Source: Desmodus rotundus (taxonomy: Eukaryota; Chordata; Mammalia; Chiroptera; Phyllostomidae). Taken from it: a DNA stretch of 64,000 bases. Below are positions 11,469-22,854 of the stretch, one piece after another (positions within the stretch are counted from its first letter, which is position 1; the number at the start of each line of letters is the position of its first letter). Both the position numbers and the translations under genes were made by a program. The stretch covers positions 9,678,934 to 9,742,933 of the forward strand of contig NC_071398.1 in NCBI RefSeq assembly GCF_022682495.2, in the 5' to 3' direction. The notes under the pieces were generated by a model, which saw only the letters and a program-made list of their open reading frames with translations, was not told the origin of the DNA and did no database searches.

Positions 11469-12130
11469 CTTTTTATTTCAGAATAATTTTAGATTTACAA
11501 AATACTTGTAAGGGTATTACAGATATTTGCATATACCTCTCACTTAATGTCCCCTCTTGTTAATATCTTAAAATACCGAACTGCATTTGTCAAAACTTCG
11601 GTGCATTAATATTAAGTAAATTCCAGACTTCATTTAGATGTCACCAGTTCTTCCATTTATGTCCTCTTTTAGTCCAGGATGTCAATGAGCATATTTCTTG
11701 CCTTAAATAGTTAGGTCTCTTTAGTGTCCTCTGGTCTGTGAAGTTACTCAGTTTTTCCTGTATTTGTGACGTCAACAGTTTTAGGAATTACTAACTGGTC
11801 AGATACTTTCTAGAATGATGCTCCCCCCACCCCTAATTTGGGCTTTTCTAATTTTTATGATTAAATCAGAGTTATACCTTTTTGAAAGAACATCACAGAG
11901 GCAGAGTGACCTTCTCATGATATCAGACCAGGGACATATGATGTCCATGGGGCCTCCCCTGGTTCAGATGGTGTGTGCCAGGTTCTTCCACCATGAAGTT
12001 ACTGTTTTTTCTTTCCCTGTTCAATCCACTGGAAGCCGATCATAAATCTAGTTCAGTGTCAGTGGAGGAGGGGTGAAGCTCCATTTCCTAGATGAGGAGT
12101 ATCTACATGTATTATTTGGAATTTTCATCA
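11469..12130 (-). mobile_element. Older L1 3' end, antisense
   Basis: Ordered landmarks of an ancient L1 3' UTR in reverse: 'aataattttagatttacaaa', 'tttgtcaaaacttcggtgca', 'gtcctctggtctgtgaagtt', 'cacagaggcagagtgacctt', 'catgaagttactgttttttc', 'tatctacatgtattatttgg'. A second copy of the same family in the same orientation lies at 60222-60800. Confidence 0.85.
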
Positions 12131-12159
12131 ATAACTTTATTAATTTGAATATTTTGAGT

Positions 12160-12281
12160 ATGTCAACTATCTCCTGCTATTGACTTCCAGTGGGTAGAGG
12201 CCAGGGTGTTGCTAAACATCTTCCAATGCATAAGACAGCCCCACAGCAAAGAGTTATTTGGCCAAATGTCAATAGTACCAA
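12160..12281 (+). mobile_element. MER5A (hAT-Charlie MITE) fragment
   Basis: 'ccagtgggtagaggccaggg', 'tgttgctaaacatcttccaa' and 'gttatttggccaaatgtcaa' match the 3' two-thirds of MER5A. It is interrupted at 12281/12282, where a mariner fragment begins. Confidence 0.85.
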
Positions 12282-12609
12282 GAAACTTTGCAAACCACTT
12301 TTGACATGTTTGATCATTCACAGAACCTTGTCCATACACTGCACATTTTTTTCCCATTTTAGTTGTGTTTTTACCTTTGTTGAAATAATAAGGCATAAAA
12401 GGCTAAAAGGCTAAAAGGCTTCCTTCTTCAATATTAAAATGACTGCACAAAAATTCACCAATTTTGATAATTTTTTTAATGCATACTGATATGATAGCTG
12501 TCACACTACAATCTCAAAAGACTGTTTCAGATGAAGTTAAAGACAACTAAGCACTACTAGAGCCATGGTATGAGGGGAAAAAAGACAACAGACTTTTTGG
12601 CCAACCCAA
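12282..12609 (-). mobile_element. Truncated mariner transposon, 5' part
   Basis: The right edge is a mariner inverted repeat ('ctttttggccaacccaa') next to a TA target dinucleotide. Reading leftwards on the minus strand gives the 5' leader and then a transposase N-terminal segment containing GQGSVNDQTCQKWFAKF, which resembles the helix-turn-helix end of mariner transposases (...RTCQNWFAKF). The frame continues out of the element into MER5A, so there is no intact transposase. The 3' part and the second inverted repeat are missing. A triplicated 'aaaaggct' unit lies at about 12397-12420. Confidence 0.85.
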
Positions 12610-13489
12610 TATCAAGTATAAAATGCACATGCCCTATAATTTTATTGCACATAAAATGCTATACAGTATTTTTCCATGACTAAAATTATTTTTTCTTTTA
12701 TAATGTTTACTTTTTAATAACTAATATTCCAGCATTTAAGGTGTCTATATATTATATATATTTCTATTTCTTATCTATATCTACATATTTTTTCAATCAA
12801 ACGCTCTCCCTTCCTACTCATTATTCAATTTCTTTACATTCAAATAGCCTTGACTCGATGTCGCTTGCCTTCTTTTATGAGCAACAGTATCATTCTTCCT
12901 TTCCGTCCTCATGACCTTTACTGTGTGAATTATCTAGGACTGCCCTTTCAACACTATTCTTCCATGGACAAAGCCCAGAGAGAAGTTAAACAAGAATCCG
13001 TGAGTCTTATTTAGTACAATGCAAACTCTGAATGATTATGGAAATGAGAAGTTATATTTAATGCCTCTCCCAGTCAGATGTGTGTACATTCTAATGACAC
13101 CAAAATAGAGGTCTTAAATGAGTTCAAGGACCCCAGTCAGCATTTGTCACTTCCCGGGGTATTGAAATAAGTAGGAAATTAAATTGCCAAACTACTGATC
13201 TCTGAAGAATAATAGCGAGCAAAGGAGGAGCAGGAGGACTGAAGGCAGAAAAGTGATTTCCTGATTTTCACAAAGACAAGGAAGTTATATTTCTTCAACA
13301 GTGAGCTGTGTGCATGGCATTAAAACCCAGTGAAGCTTATAACAGTGATATTTTTTTCTCTGTTTGACCATTTAATCTCTATTTCTACGTTCTAAGGTTA
13401 TTACAAATTTTCTTGGAGGTCTATCCTCCCTTTCAATCTTGGGTCATATGATTTGGTGGTTGTTGGTGGGAGTCCCCCTTACCTCTGAT
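12610..13489. other. Unassigned AT-rich DNA
   Basis: A degenerate TA tract lies at about 12745-12790. No family or gene was seen. Confidence 0.45.
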
Positions 13490-13810
13490 TCTGTGGATGA
13501 GTTCTGAGTGACTTGAGACAGTCACCATATTTTACTTGCCCTGTCCTAGCGATTTGTCAATGTGTGGGCATGAGGCACACTTGGATCAATGAGAGAGAGA
13601 GGGCCTGAACTTGATTTATTCACTGGGAGAGAGTAGCTCCTCTATGCACTAGAGCTAATGGGCCTGAGAGAATGTGAGGCTGGCAGGGGCTGGAAGTTTA
13701 ACGGGACCCACAGGAGGGAATGTGGTTCAGAGAGAAGCCCACCCAGATGGTGGCACAGAAAGTGGGAATCTCGCCTTGGGGCCATGCTGGGAGCTTCTTA
13801 ATCTGACCTG
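13490..13810 (+). mobile_element. Ancient interspersed repeat, class not resolved
   Basis: The string of motifs 'gtgggcatgaggcacacttg', 'gatcaatgagagagag', 'atggtggcacagaaagtg' and 'gccatgctgggagc' resembles a widespread mammalian repeat whose reverse complement seems to occur at 35945-36330. I cannot name the family with certainty. Confidence 0.35.
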
Positions 13811-13959
13811 GGCTGAGGGCAGATCAACTCTTCAAATGTTAATGTATGTAACTTTGAAATGCCTCATTTGCTTCTTGCTTCTAATTATGTTCTCTGTTTG
13901 CTTAGGAGAATGAGTTTTTCTTAGTATTTTAAACATTAAATCTTACTTTCCTCAAGAAA

Positions 13960-14230
13960 ATGCTTCTTGAGTAATATTACCAGCCTCTGTTGTTTCAGTG
14001 ATCATCTTTGTGCCGATGACTCCCAAATACTGATGTCCAGTCTCCTAAATGACATACATCTATTTCCAAGAGCCTCCTGGATTCATCTAGTTGAGAATAC
14101 TTCACAATATGTTATCCTCTCACTAATCTCCATTGCAGTGATTAGAATTACTATTTCCTTATTTTCTCTAAGCATCAGGTGTAACAACTTTGATACATCT
14201 CAATTTTCACCCCCAGGTCCTATCTATCAT
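13960..14230 (+). mobile_element. L2 LINE fragment
   Basis: 'gatgactcccaaatactgat', 'atttccaagagcctcctgga' and 'cacccccaggtcctatct' follow the order of the L2 3' coding region. It is heavily diverged. Confidence 0.5.
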
Positions 14231-14242
14231 CATGTTAGACCA

Positions 14243-14416
14243 ATTATTCTCCAAGTTAGCATGTATTAGGCATACCAGAGGCACCTGTAGATTCCAGTTT
14301 TTCCTCGCTCGGGCAAGATTTTGATTCTTTAGGTCTGGGGTGGGAATGTAGGAATATGTATTTTATCAAATTCGTGTTTCTGATGAAGGTGTCTATGGGC
14401 CATGTTGTGAGAAAAA
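14243..14416 (-). mobile_element. hAT-Charlie MITE, MER20/MER33-like
   Basis: The central signature 'gattctttaggtctggggtg' is flanked by 'ccagaggcacctgtagattc' on the left and 'ctatgggccatgttgtgag' on the right, matching a MER20-type element in reverse. Confidence 0.65.
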
Positions 14417-14849
14417 TGACGTTTAGATGGTAAAATTATTTGGGACAAAGATCATAACTTATTATCTTTGTATTCAATATTTAGGAAAATGTTTGATATA
14501 TATTAAGGGAAATATAAATGGATCCTCAATATAACAAACTTAGAAATGTCACTAATCTGGTCATTGTATCATTAAGTCTGCCATTGCTTTAGCCTCCTAA
14601 GAATTAATCTGTGACATTAAACTTAACAGAATTGGAGTGAGGTCGAAACATTTGTGTTGTTAAGTGTAAGGCCAAATTATTTTTGAGACAACCCCCGCCC
14701 CCCTAATTTAAAGAACCAGTAGACCATTCTTCATTATATTTCACCTTTATTTAAAAAAAATCTATCCTTTATCAATAGTTTCTCTTTACTATGTCAATTT
14801 CCATACTTCCACCGGAGCTACATGTACAAAACACGATGTATGTCATTCC
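14417..14849. other. Unassigned AT-rich DNA
   Basis: No family was recognised. A C-rich run ('aacccccgccccccta') near 14690-14706 is the only compositional feature. Confidence 0.4.
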
Positions 14850-15205
14850 TTCCTTTTCACAAACATTTATCTAGGCTCTTCATTTCCTAGAGGATAACAT
14901 CCCTAGATGCCAATTGCTTTTATGACTGGATGCCTTTGCTTGTGATGCTTCTTTAGAATGGCTTACTCTTTCTACTTTGAAAAAGATGGATGGATGGATG
15001 GATGGAAGGGTGGGTGGGTGGATGGATGGATGGATGGATAGCATCCCTTTGTCAAGATCCAGCTAAATGATACCTCATTGGTAAGGCCGAGAACCCCTTC
15101 TCGAGGAAAGCTATTTGTTTCATTCTATGCAGCTCAGAGAAGAGCTTTCTTTATATTTCATGATATTGTAAAGTTATATCTAATGTTCCCATCTGCGCGC
15201 CCTTT
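14850..15205 (+). mobile_element. L2 LINE 3' region split by a microsatellite
   Basis: 'gcttactctttctac' on the left, and 'gtcaagatccagctaaatga', 'acctcattggtaaggc' and 'atgttcccatctgcgc' on the right, follow the L2 3' order. The TGGA array lies between them. Confidence 0.5.
14985..15040. repeat. (TGGA)n microsatellite
   Basis: About 13 tetranucleotide units, TGGA with a central TGGG interruption ('gggtgggtgggtggat'). It is likely to be length-variable. Confidence 0.95.
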
Positions 15206-16934
15206 GTTTGCAAATACGAGAGTTCTGCTTCCCAGAGTTACTAAACATTCTGGTAGCAGTCAAATATTTCAGTCAAACTCAGGTATCAAAATAATTATCA
15301 GAGGCTTCCACTGGCAGGTTCCCGAAGGATCGCAAAGTGTGAATGTCTGAAATTCTCATGGCTCATGTCTGATAGTGTTGCCAAGATGCCATGGTTTGGA
15401 TGATGAAAGAAATGCTGCCAGGCAGGCAAAAATAAATATGTCTTCCACACAGTATGTTTCAGGACAAACACCAAGCCCTTGAATGCTACTGACAAGGGTT
15501 TTCATTAGCTCTCCAAGGGTTTACGTTGGCATGCAGTCTCTGCGACCTCTCCAAATTCGTCTCCTTCTGCCCTCATATTCTGTATTCCAGCTGTGGGGAC
15601 TGGCTCACTAGGGTCTAAATAAAATGTGGTCCCTCTCTCCTCTCTGTTTTTGAGTAATGTTTTTGTTTTGCATAAAAACCTCCACTGTCCCTGTCAGCCA
15701 CCCTCCCAGAGTTCAATTCAGGTTTCACTTCCCCAGGTATGAACACGGTGAGTGCCCCCCCCTGCCCCCACCCTGTTTCTGGTCTGTGGCAGGAGACCGT
15801 CCTCTGTGCTATGAGGTGACTGACCATCATCTCAGTCTTCCCATGGCTTCTTATTTTTCTGCCGTGAACCCTGAACTTCGTCACCCCTGCACACTCTGTA
15901 TCCACCACAGCCTTAACAGATTAATTAATGATGAATTAATTCAATAAGTACTGATGAATATTAATAGTTAATGTAAGAGTATTAATATATTCATAAATAA
16001 ACTACTTAATATTATGGGTTCTTCCTGGTAAGGATAGAATGAAGCTTTATTAACACCCTCTTCTGTCAATGGCCCCCAAACCCCAGTACTCCTCATTACA
16101 CAACAACCTAATGCCACTAATTTAAATGAATTTATTTCATGATAACTTTTGGACCTACGAAATTTGCTGATTTATACAACTGAAAGAGAAGATCAGAGTG
16201 TTATACCGAACACAATGTACATTAGAGTATCCCTGAGCTAATTTTCATGTATAGCTTTCTTATTCTAACTCTTTTTATAATTTATTAAAATGAAGACTTT
16301 TTTTTTTTTGCAAAGGTATTGTTCAAGTTTTAATTTGGACAATAAGTCAAAGAAGAAAGAGGTAGGACCCTCAAATCGCTGTGCTTCTAGACAAGAGTAA
16401 TTATTATCCAAAACATTCGCAGGGAGACTTCTGTTCAAGGTGGTCTTAGAACTGTGTTCCAGCAAAGTCTACCTTCACAGCTTTTACTGGAGAGGTGCTC
16501 GAAATTCAACATTGTGAGAGTCTGGTAGTGACTTTTTGTATCCTCTGACTTCATTTCTAAGTTAAATTTGCACGTGTAGGCAGGAGAAAAATTAGCTAGC
16601 TAGTCCACATCACTAGGGCGCTTACTCAGAGTTAGAGAGAAGGCTCTGTAGCACCATCAGGAGATACCTCCTCCTTTCTTTCCCTTTCTCCCTCCTCCTA
16701 TACCTCCTCAGCCGTCTGACGGTCTCTCTAAGACGACAGTCGAGATGCCTCTATTTAAATGGTAGGAGGGAAAGGCTCAGCTGCTCTTCAATCATAATTT
16801 TTGTTTTCCTTTTTTCATCAGTAGTTTCCTGGGCTATAGTTTTAACCAAACCAGTTTGTATTTGAGGAAAAGACAAGTACTCACAACACCAAGGGGGACA
16901 CCCTGTGTGTATGGGACCAGATGACTGTACTGTC
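15206..16934. other. Repeat-poor DNA
   Basis: Contains an AT-rich stretch with inverted 'ttaattaat'/'attaatta' words (15915-16010) and an 11-base T tract near 16299. CpG-bearing unique DNA lies at about 16600-16750 ('cagccgtctgacgg', 'aagacgacagtcgag'). A 97-codon and a 96-codon frame overlap on opposite strands at 15615-15947 and look like chance. Confidence 0.4.
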
Positions 16935-17072
16935 TACATGTGGCTATTTAAATCAACTAAATTTGAATAAAATTAAAAATCAGTTTCTTCACTTACACAG
17001 GCTCATTCGCGGTGCTCAACAGCCACACAGAGTGAGTAGCTACCGTGTCGTACCGAACGTAGAACACGGAAC
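16935..17072 (+). mobile_element. hAT-like MITE ('atgtggctatttaaat' type)
   Basis: 'acatgtggctatttaaat', 'aaattaaaaatcagtttctt' and 'gctcaacagccacacagag', followed by 'gtagctaccgtg', match a widespread old mammalian DNA-transposon MITE. A related fragment starts at 23625. Confidence 0.65.
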
Positions 17073-17084
17073 TCAGTTTTTATT

Positions 17085-17330
17085 TCATCTCCTAAGGTTA
17101 ACTATACCCAACGATTCCTCCTTCTCTTTATTCACACTGGTCACATCTCCTTGTTCTCTGCTTTCATGAGACCCCTCTTCCTTTCTTCCAAATCATTACC
17201 ATAATTTGCAAGTATACCTTGATTTGTATTAGTAACCAAATATTTACTTCTCTGAGCTCCTTTTGGAAAAGTACTATCACAGCAAACAGATTCACTAAAT
17301 AGTTTTTGAGTAAATGAGTAGATGGGATGG
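17085..17330 (+). mobile_element. L2 LINE 3' end
   Basis: 'ttctctgagctccttttgg' and 'gtttttgagtaaatgagtag' match the L2 3' terminus, which ends in GAATGAATG-like units. Confidence 0.5.
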
Positions 17331-17462
17331 CAGATAATACGATTTGGGAAAAAGTCAGCAGAACATCAGATGGGATATGGAGGTTATAGAAGAAGTTTAA
17401 CAAAGATAAAGCATTGCAATTTTATTTTTAAGTGAAATTGTATATACCCCTAATCAAGTGAT

Positions 17463-18003
17463 GCTGTAAAGGAGCAAATATTTCTTTTTTCTACTACCCT
17501 GCTAGGTTCTGTGGCTGAAGGCTTGTAAATTGGACTGGCAAAAGGCTGATTAAAAAGAGAAAAGGTAGAAGGTTATTAGCATGTATCACGTTTGCTTACA
17601 GGAGGGAATACTCAGAGATGGATAACGCAAAGGGCCCGTTAGACCCTGGGGTGCAGTAGCATCTCAGCAAAGAAACAACGAATGTTTTGAGATGTGACAA
17701 GACAAAGCAAAAGGGTTTTGAGATTTCAGGGCTGCAAATTGGGAGAAGGCAAATCTTTAGGAAATAATGGTAGATAAAGGCTGGTTATTAGTGTTTATTT
17801 TGCATATTTCTTTGGTGCTGATAAATGGCTCAAATGGTCTGAATGATTAACTTTGGTCCTTCCTGTGACAGAGGAGAGGGGCACACCTTTTAAAATTTAT
17901 TTTCTGCTTTTAGCCAAATAGGGGGAGGGCAGAGAGACTTCATATATCTACATGTTTTTCAATATGCCAAGTAGCATATTTTGGGGTGGCATGTTCTGCC
18001 CCC
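17463..18003 (-). mobile_element. Probable ancient LTR or interspersed repeat
   Basis: A block familiar from many mammalian genomes: 'ggctgaaggcttgtaaattg', 'gctgataaatggctcaaatg', 'tatatctacatgtttttcaa', 'tattttggggtggcatgttc'. Read in reverse it begins TGGGGGCAGAACATGCC, like a retroviral LTR starting with TG. I cannot name the family confidently. Confidence 0.45.
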
Positions 18004-18649
18004 ATACAAAGCTCAGTGTCCTTGATCACACTCAGCATGTCTGTTCTAGCCTCATGCCACCATGGGCATCTATTTGGCAATTTTTATAAGAACGATTTGT
18101 GTGTTATGTATATGTCACTACCTCCTCTCTGTAGACAGAGTTTCAATAGCATTAAAAACAACGATGTGAAAATCTTGTTAAGAATTCATGCTGAGATTAG
18201 AGATGGTACTTCAAAGCACAGACTTGAAGATGCTTATCTAATATACCCTAAAGATAATCATATGAAGTCCCCACCTAGGATTCAAACTACACTTATTATA
18301 TTCCTTAATAAAGCAGTAATTTTGCTTTTGTCCCAACTACAGAATGTTCTTTATTTTTACCTTTCAGATATGACATGATTATCTGACTTTATGAAGTTAT
18401 GAAGTGGCAGCTAACTCCTCAGAATGCTTTATTTCAGTCTTAAAAAAAAAAAAGAGGGAGAAGAAAATAGAACCCTGCACATTGGGCCCACTGTTTCCCG
18501 GTTGGCAAGCAGTAAAAGTGCCACTTTTCTAAAATTCAATGAAATATGATGGATGGGAAAGTATTTACCCACTGGTAGAAAAATATTAATGCTGAAAAAT
18601 TCATTTGCTGTAGGCTTAAGAAATATATGTTACTCTTTAAAAAAAAAGA
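18004..18649. other. Unassigned DNA
   Basis: A 130-codon frame (17986-18378) runs from the old repeat into unique DNA and matches nothing known. A-rich runs lie at 18440-18455 and about 18636-18646. Confidence 0.4.
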
Positions 18650-18832
18650 ACTATAAGTGGAAAGAAGGGGAAGGGATGAGTCAAAGAACATGTATGAGTG
18701 ACCCACAGACATGGACAGCAGTGTAGGGACTGGCTGTGGGAGTGGGGGGTGGAGGAAGGCAAAGGGGGAAAATTGGGACAACTGTAATACAACAATAAAA
18801 TATTTAAACTTCTGTAAAATAAATAAATAAAT
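18650..18832 (+). mobile_element. Bat L1 3' tail, young type
   Basis: 'gacatggacagcagtgtagg', 'gactggctgtgggagtgg', 'aaaattgggacaactgtaat' and 'acaataaaatattt' end in an AAAT-rich tail. This matches the 3' UTR of relatively recent bat L1 elements. It is 5'-truncated to under 200 bp. Confidence 0.85.
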
Positions 18833-20394
18833 GACCCCCCAAACCAACAAAAAAAAGAAATAGTGTTAGTGCTAACCATTCTCTTCTACCTAGTGGAATA
18901 TAAACATTCTTTATAAAGAACGTCTAAAGAATATGTAAAGAATATAAGCATTCTTCAGCAAATCAACTGAAAGCTCACTTCTTGGCTCTACCAAATGTCA
19001 TGGTCCCAGAGTCATCAAAATGTGTTATTGCAGCTAATTTTTTGTAAGCTTCTGTTTGTCATGTGACTTTGGTGTTCCTCAGTGTCCCTAACATGAAGCA
19101 GTGTGAAAGATGGATTACATCCAAAGATCCAGGGTCTGAGTAGCAAGTAGCAAGCTGGTTGCCAGGCAGATGGCATTTTACTAAGGATACCAATTGTACA
19201 TTTTTTCTTGGAATTCACAGTGGACAGTATGATTAAGAGAGCTAAGAGGGTAAATGCTGGGTGAAGATATTGTTCTAGCAACACATTTAAAAAAAAGGAA
19301 AGGTGAACATTTTTCTTACTGGTGGCTATATAACTGTCACAAAGATTTTTCCTCCTTTTTTGTCTTTTTTTTTTTTTTGTTCATGTCTTAGGATAAAACA
19401 CCTAAAAGTGAATGGGTTATAAATTAGACATGTATTATACCCTTCTCGGTGTTAAATGCTTAGGAAGTATCTGGTTTTTAAGCAACAATCCACATAATGA
19501 GGCAGAATGTCTTTGTTCTAGAAAATAGTAGATGGATTGTAATTTTGATGATCCTGAAAAAAATACTGGTTAATTGTAACCACATTTTTATTTTCTGAAG
19601 CAAAATTATGACCCTGTGTCTTTAAACCTAAGTACTTTTTCTCAATGGAAGGTTTATAAGTTATTATCGTGCCTTCTTTTGAAGTTAATATATGAAAATC
19701 ATAAAAAACAGAACGTGAGATTACCCTTAATTTTAAATGACTTATCATCTATGGAGTTCTATTTTCTTAGGAAAAGAGAGGTTTTTAAGTGGGGAAAATA
19801 AACTTAAATCATGACTTCAAGTTCGAGTAAGAACAAGGAGTTTTAACTAGAATAATTCAGCTGCATGTTTACTATTCTTCCTTACGGTTTACACAAGTAT
19901 AAAAATCTTACTTCAATATTTCAGTAGAGATGGGGGCCTATTGAATCAGGGAAACTATGCTGAGGATTCTGGGTATAATGGAGTGTAGGACACATTCCAT
20001 GATTTTACCTCTTTGCTAGACATATAAACCAGAAGTTTAATAACTGCTATAGTAAGAATAACAACAGAATTATTCAGGAGCTAGAGTAACTCAGATTCGA
20101 GTATGATTTACTCTGTATGGGGTGTCAGTAAAGAAGTCCTAAACAAAGTAATTAGGATTATCAGCATTTAAGGAAGGGCTAATATTCTGATTTTTCTTTG
20201 CAGATCTATTGTGACACTGAGTACTTCTCTTTGTTTTATTCCTTGAATACATAAGGTAGAAATGGTTGTAAGCACACGTAACCTTAGCAAGGCAAGTATT
20301 CAAATGCACGATGTGTAATTCATTCACAATAGTCTGCAGGCTTTTGTGCTCAGTAAAAATAAGCGTAACATGCAGGAAGAAAAAGGAAAGGGCC
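18833..20394. other. Repeat-poor AT-rich DNA
   Basis: A 13-base T tract at about 19367-19379 and low-complexity A runs are present. I see no interspersed repeat in about 1.5 kb. Sense and antisense frames of 60-90 codons have no resemblance to known proteins. Confidence 0.45.
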
Positions 20395-20740
20395 TTTGTT
20401 TGTTGACGTCATTGTGTGGGGAAGGTTGGCTTCTCTAAGTGGTGAGTCAACAGGGTAATGTGACCGAGAGGCGGTAACAAAGCGGGGTTGCTTGCCTATG
20501 CTCGGGAACTGCAGCTATCACGTACCTACAAAGACTATTTAATTAATTCAGTCAACAGGTGCCTTATCACCAGTGAAAATTCAGCCAAGTTTGACCACAA
20601 ACTCAAAAGGTAATTCAGTCAGTCCACTGTGGAAAGCGAATGGGAGAAAATCGTGCTATTCGTGGACTTGTTTTTAAATCTTCCTACTCGTTAACCATTC
20701 GTACTAAATGCATAAATGACTACAGAATATTCAGCTGTAA
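20395..20740. promoter_or_regulatory. Candidate regulatory block with a perfect CRE
   Basis: A full palindromic cAMP response element TGACGTCA lies at 20404-20411. AP-1-like 'gtgagtcaac' is at about 20442, and 'tttaattaattcagtcaac' is a homeodomain-like word. Several CpGs are retained ('gaccgagaggcggtaac', 'tgctcgggaac'). No repeat overlaps it. Binding by CREB/ATF-type factors is known for this octamer; activity here is inference. Confidence 0.35.
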
Positions 20741-21276
20741 CAGTTGGTAGAAGCCATTTTCAGTAGCAGTTTAACAAACAGAGATGAATTTGAATTTGCA
20801 ATGCCAGTTGAGCTGTAATAAAAACTAGTATTCCAGCTGTGAAAAAAAAATACCACACTACTTGGTCTGGAGTTATTTACACTTTTTTCCCCTTTACAGT
20901 ACAGTAAAACCATGTTGTTTCTATCCACACCAGAAGGCTGTTGAATCCCAAAACATGTCTTAGGGAGTGAGAAAGGCTTGTCTTTAGGGAAATAAAGAAT
21001 ATCTTTGCTGTATTAGATTACAGTGTTCAATTTAGTACCAGTTAACTTAGCAGCTGACCGTGTTACAGTGGCCGCACTATTTCAGAAATTGTAAAGATGA
21101 CTTTAGAGAAAACGGAAAATTTGGGCTGTTACTTTGGAAGTAAGTGGAAAACAGGTAATTTTCAAGCGTTGGATGGAGTTCACAAAAATGTATTTTTCAA
21201 TCAATGCTCACTTCCTGAATATTTTGATTAGCAACAATATCAACTTGTCATTTATCAGGAAAGCATTGTAGAGAAA
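20741..21276. other. Unassigned unique DNA
   Basis: Repeat-free and AT-rich up to the target-site duplication of the next SINE. Confidence 0.45.
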
Positions 21277-21290
21277 TCCACTTGTATTCT

Positions 21291-21507
21291 TTTTTTTTTT
21301 AAAGATTTTATTTATTTACTTTTAGAGAGAGGGGAAAAGAAGGAGAAAGAGAGGGAGAGAAATATCAACGTGTGGTGGTTGCCTCTTGCACGCCCCCTAA
21401 CGGGGACCTGGCCTGCAACCCAGACATGTGCCCTGACTGGGAATCAAACTGGTGACCCTTTGGTTCACAGGCCAGCACTCAATCCACTGAGCCACACCAG
21501 CCAGGAC
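21291..21507 (-). mobile_element. VES SINE, antisense, with target-site duplication
   Basis: The reversed tail 'ttttaaagattttatttatt' leads into 'agagaggggaaaagaagg', then 'catgtgccctgactgggaat' and the reversed head 'gagccacaccagccaggac'. The flanks tccacttgtattct (21277-21290) and tccacttgctttct (21508-21521) form a 14-bp target-site duplication with two mismatches, showing L1-type insertion. Confidence 0.96.
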
Positions 21508-21680
21508 TCCACTTGCTTTCTTGATGGTAAATGCTGAATACAGATCTAGAAAGTTATAGATCTACTATATTTCCAAAAGGAGAGTCTCATTAGTAAATAA
21601 TAATTAAGCCTCTATAAATGGGCACCACAGGCTTTCAACTTACTATTCTACTTTACCATGATATTTATTTTTTCTTCTCT

Positions 21681-21808
21681 ACTGAGTTTATTGGGGTGAC
21701 ATTGGTCAGTGAAACCATATAGGTTTCAGGTATCCAACTCTATAATACATCATCTGCATATTGTATGGTATGTTCACTATATGTTTAAAGTTATGCTGCC
21801 ACCTTTAA
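21681..21808 (-). mobile_element. L1 3' end fragment, antisense
   Basis: 'ttattggggtgacattggtc', 'ataggtttcaggtatccaac' and 'ataatacatcatctgcatat' are the reversed L1 3' end seen several times in this window. Confidence 0.88.
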
Positions 21809-22074
21809 AAATACTTATAGGATTCTGTGGAGTTACCAATATAATTGTAGTTTTTAAAATGAAGGTGATAAAAGAAACTATATGACAAAAAATAATAAGG
21901 ATAAAGAACAACATCCACTACCTTTTTCTTTTGTAATCTTCTGAGGATGTTGGAGTGCAAGAAAGATGTCCTGTTGTGTAAAGTGGGAGCCGTCTGGGAC
22001 CCAGGGGCCAAGGAGAGATGCAGAATGAGGAGCACACTGCTTTATATATGGAAGGGGACTTTGGTGACCCAGTG

Positions 22075-22157
22075 GCACAGTTCCAGGAAAGAGGGAGGAG
22101 GTAGGAGAAAAGGGGAATGGAGAAATATGGGTAGGTGGGTGGAAAGCAAGAGAGAGT

Positions 22158-22189
<32 letters not shown>

Positions 22190-22260
22190 GATGGAGGGAG
22201 AGAGAGGGAGAGAAAGGGAGAGACAAAGAGAGAAAGCATGAGTGACAGTCCAAAGAATAG
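22075..22260. repeat. Purine-rich tract with (CA)n
   Basis: A long G/A-rich run ('gaaagagggaggaggtagg', 'agagagagggagagaaaggg') is split by a CA dinucleotide array of about 25 bp near 22164-22190. Overlapping frames on both strands are by-products of the low complexity. Confidence 0.85.
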
Positions 22261-22854
22261 CTGCTAAGAAGAGGAAAGAGGAAAAAAGACAGATAATAAA
22301 GTGGAATATTTATATAGTTTTGCTTGATGAATGACATGTAGTATCATCTTCCTATTCACTCAGGTAAACTTTTGTATATTTTGTATCAGTCAGCGCTACT
22401 TTTGGAATTGCGTCTGTGGTCTGTGACTCTGAGAATATTCCGAGGCCTCTGCTAAGGAGGTTACCTGAGGGAGACCTGGGGGTCTCTACGGGGATCCAGT
22501 TAGTGAAATTCCACTTAAGTTACGTTCGTACCACTCCAGAGGCATAAATGTTTACTGTTCTTTATGTAGGAGAACATATAAACTTTGGACACTCATTTAG
22601 GCACATATCCTCAAGTATCTCTTCACCACTGTGTATCCAATGAAAAAGAGCTACAAACACTATTTTCTTCCCTATGGTAACAGGGCCTGGAAGATAGCGG
22701 GTCGACCACACATGTGTGCTGAAAGAATGGGTGCACAGATCAATTTTTCAAAACACGTACTTTTTGCTCTGATTTAATATCATGATTGTCCCCTTTATTA
22801 GTTTAATAAAGTGTCTTTGGACCTTTTGGCACACTCCGGATCTCAAACACAATT
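22261..22854. other. Unassigned unique DNA
   Basis: No repeat was seen; compositionally mixed, with a few CpGs ('ctctacggggatcc', 'tagcgggtcgaccac'). Confidence 0.4.

Noticed and set aside
11767..11774. Second perfect CRE (TGACGTCA)
   Set aside because: It lies inside an ancient L1 3' end, where a one- or two-base drift of the consensus produces the octamer; no supporting context.
12163..12396. Domesticated mariner transposase
   Set aside because: Only the N-terminal segment is present and the frame passes into MER5A; catalytic aspartates are absent.
14985..15040. CRISPR-like or satellite array
   Set aside because: It is a simple TGGA microsatellite without spacers; the genome is mammalian.
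21918..22337. 139-codon antisense frame rich in S, L, F and C
   Set aside because: It is the translation of the purine/CA low-complexity tract.
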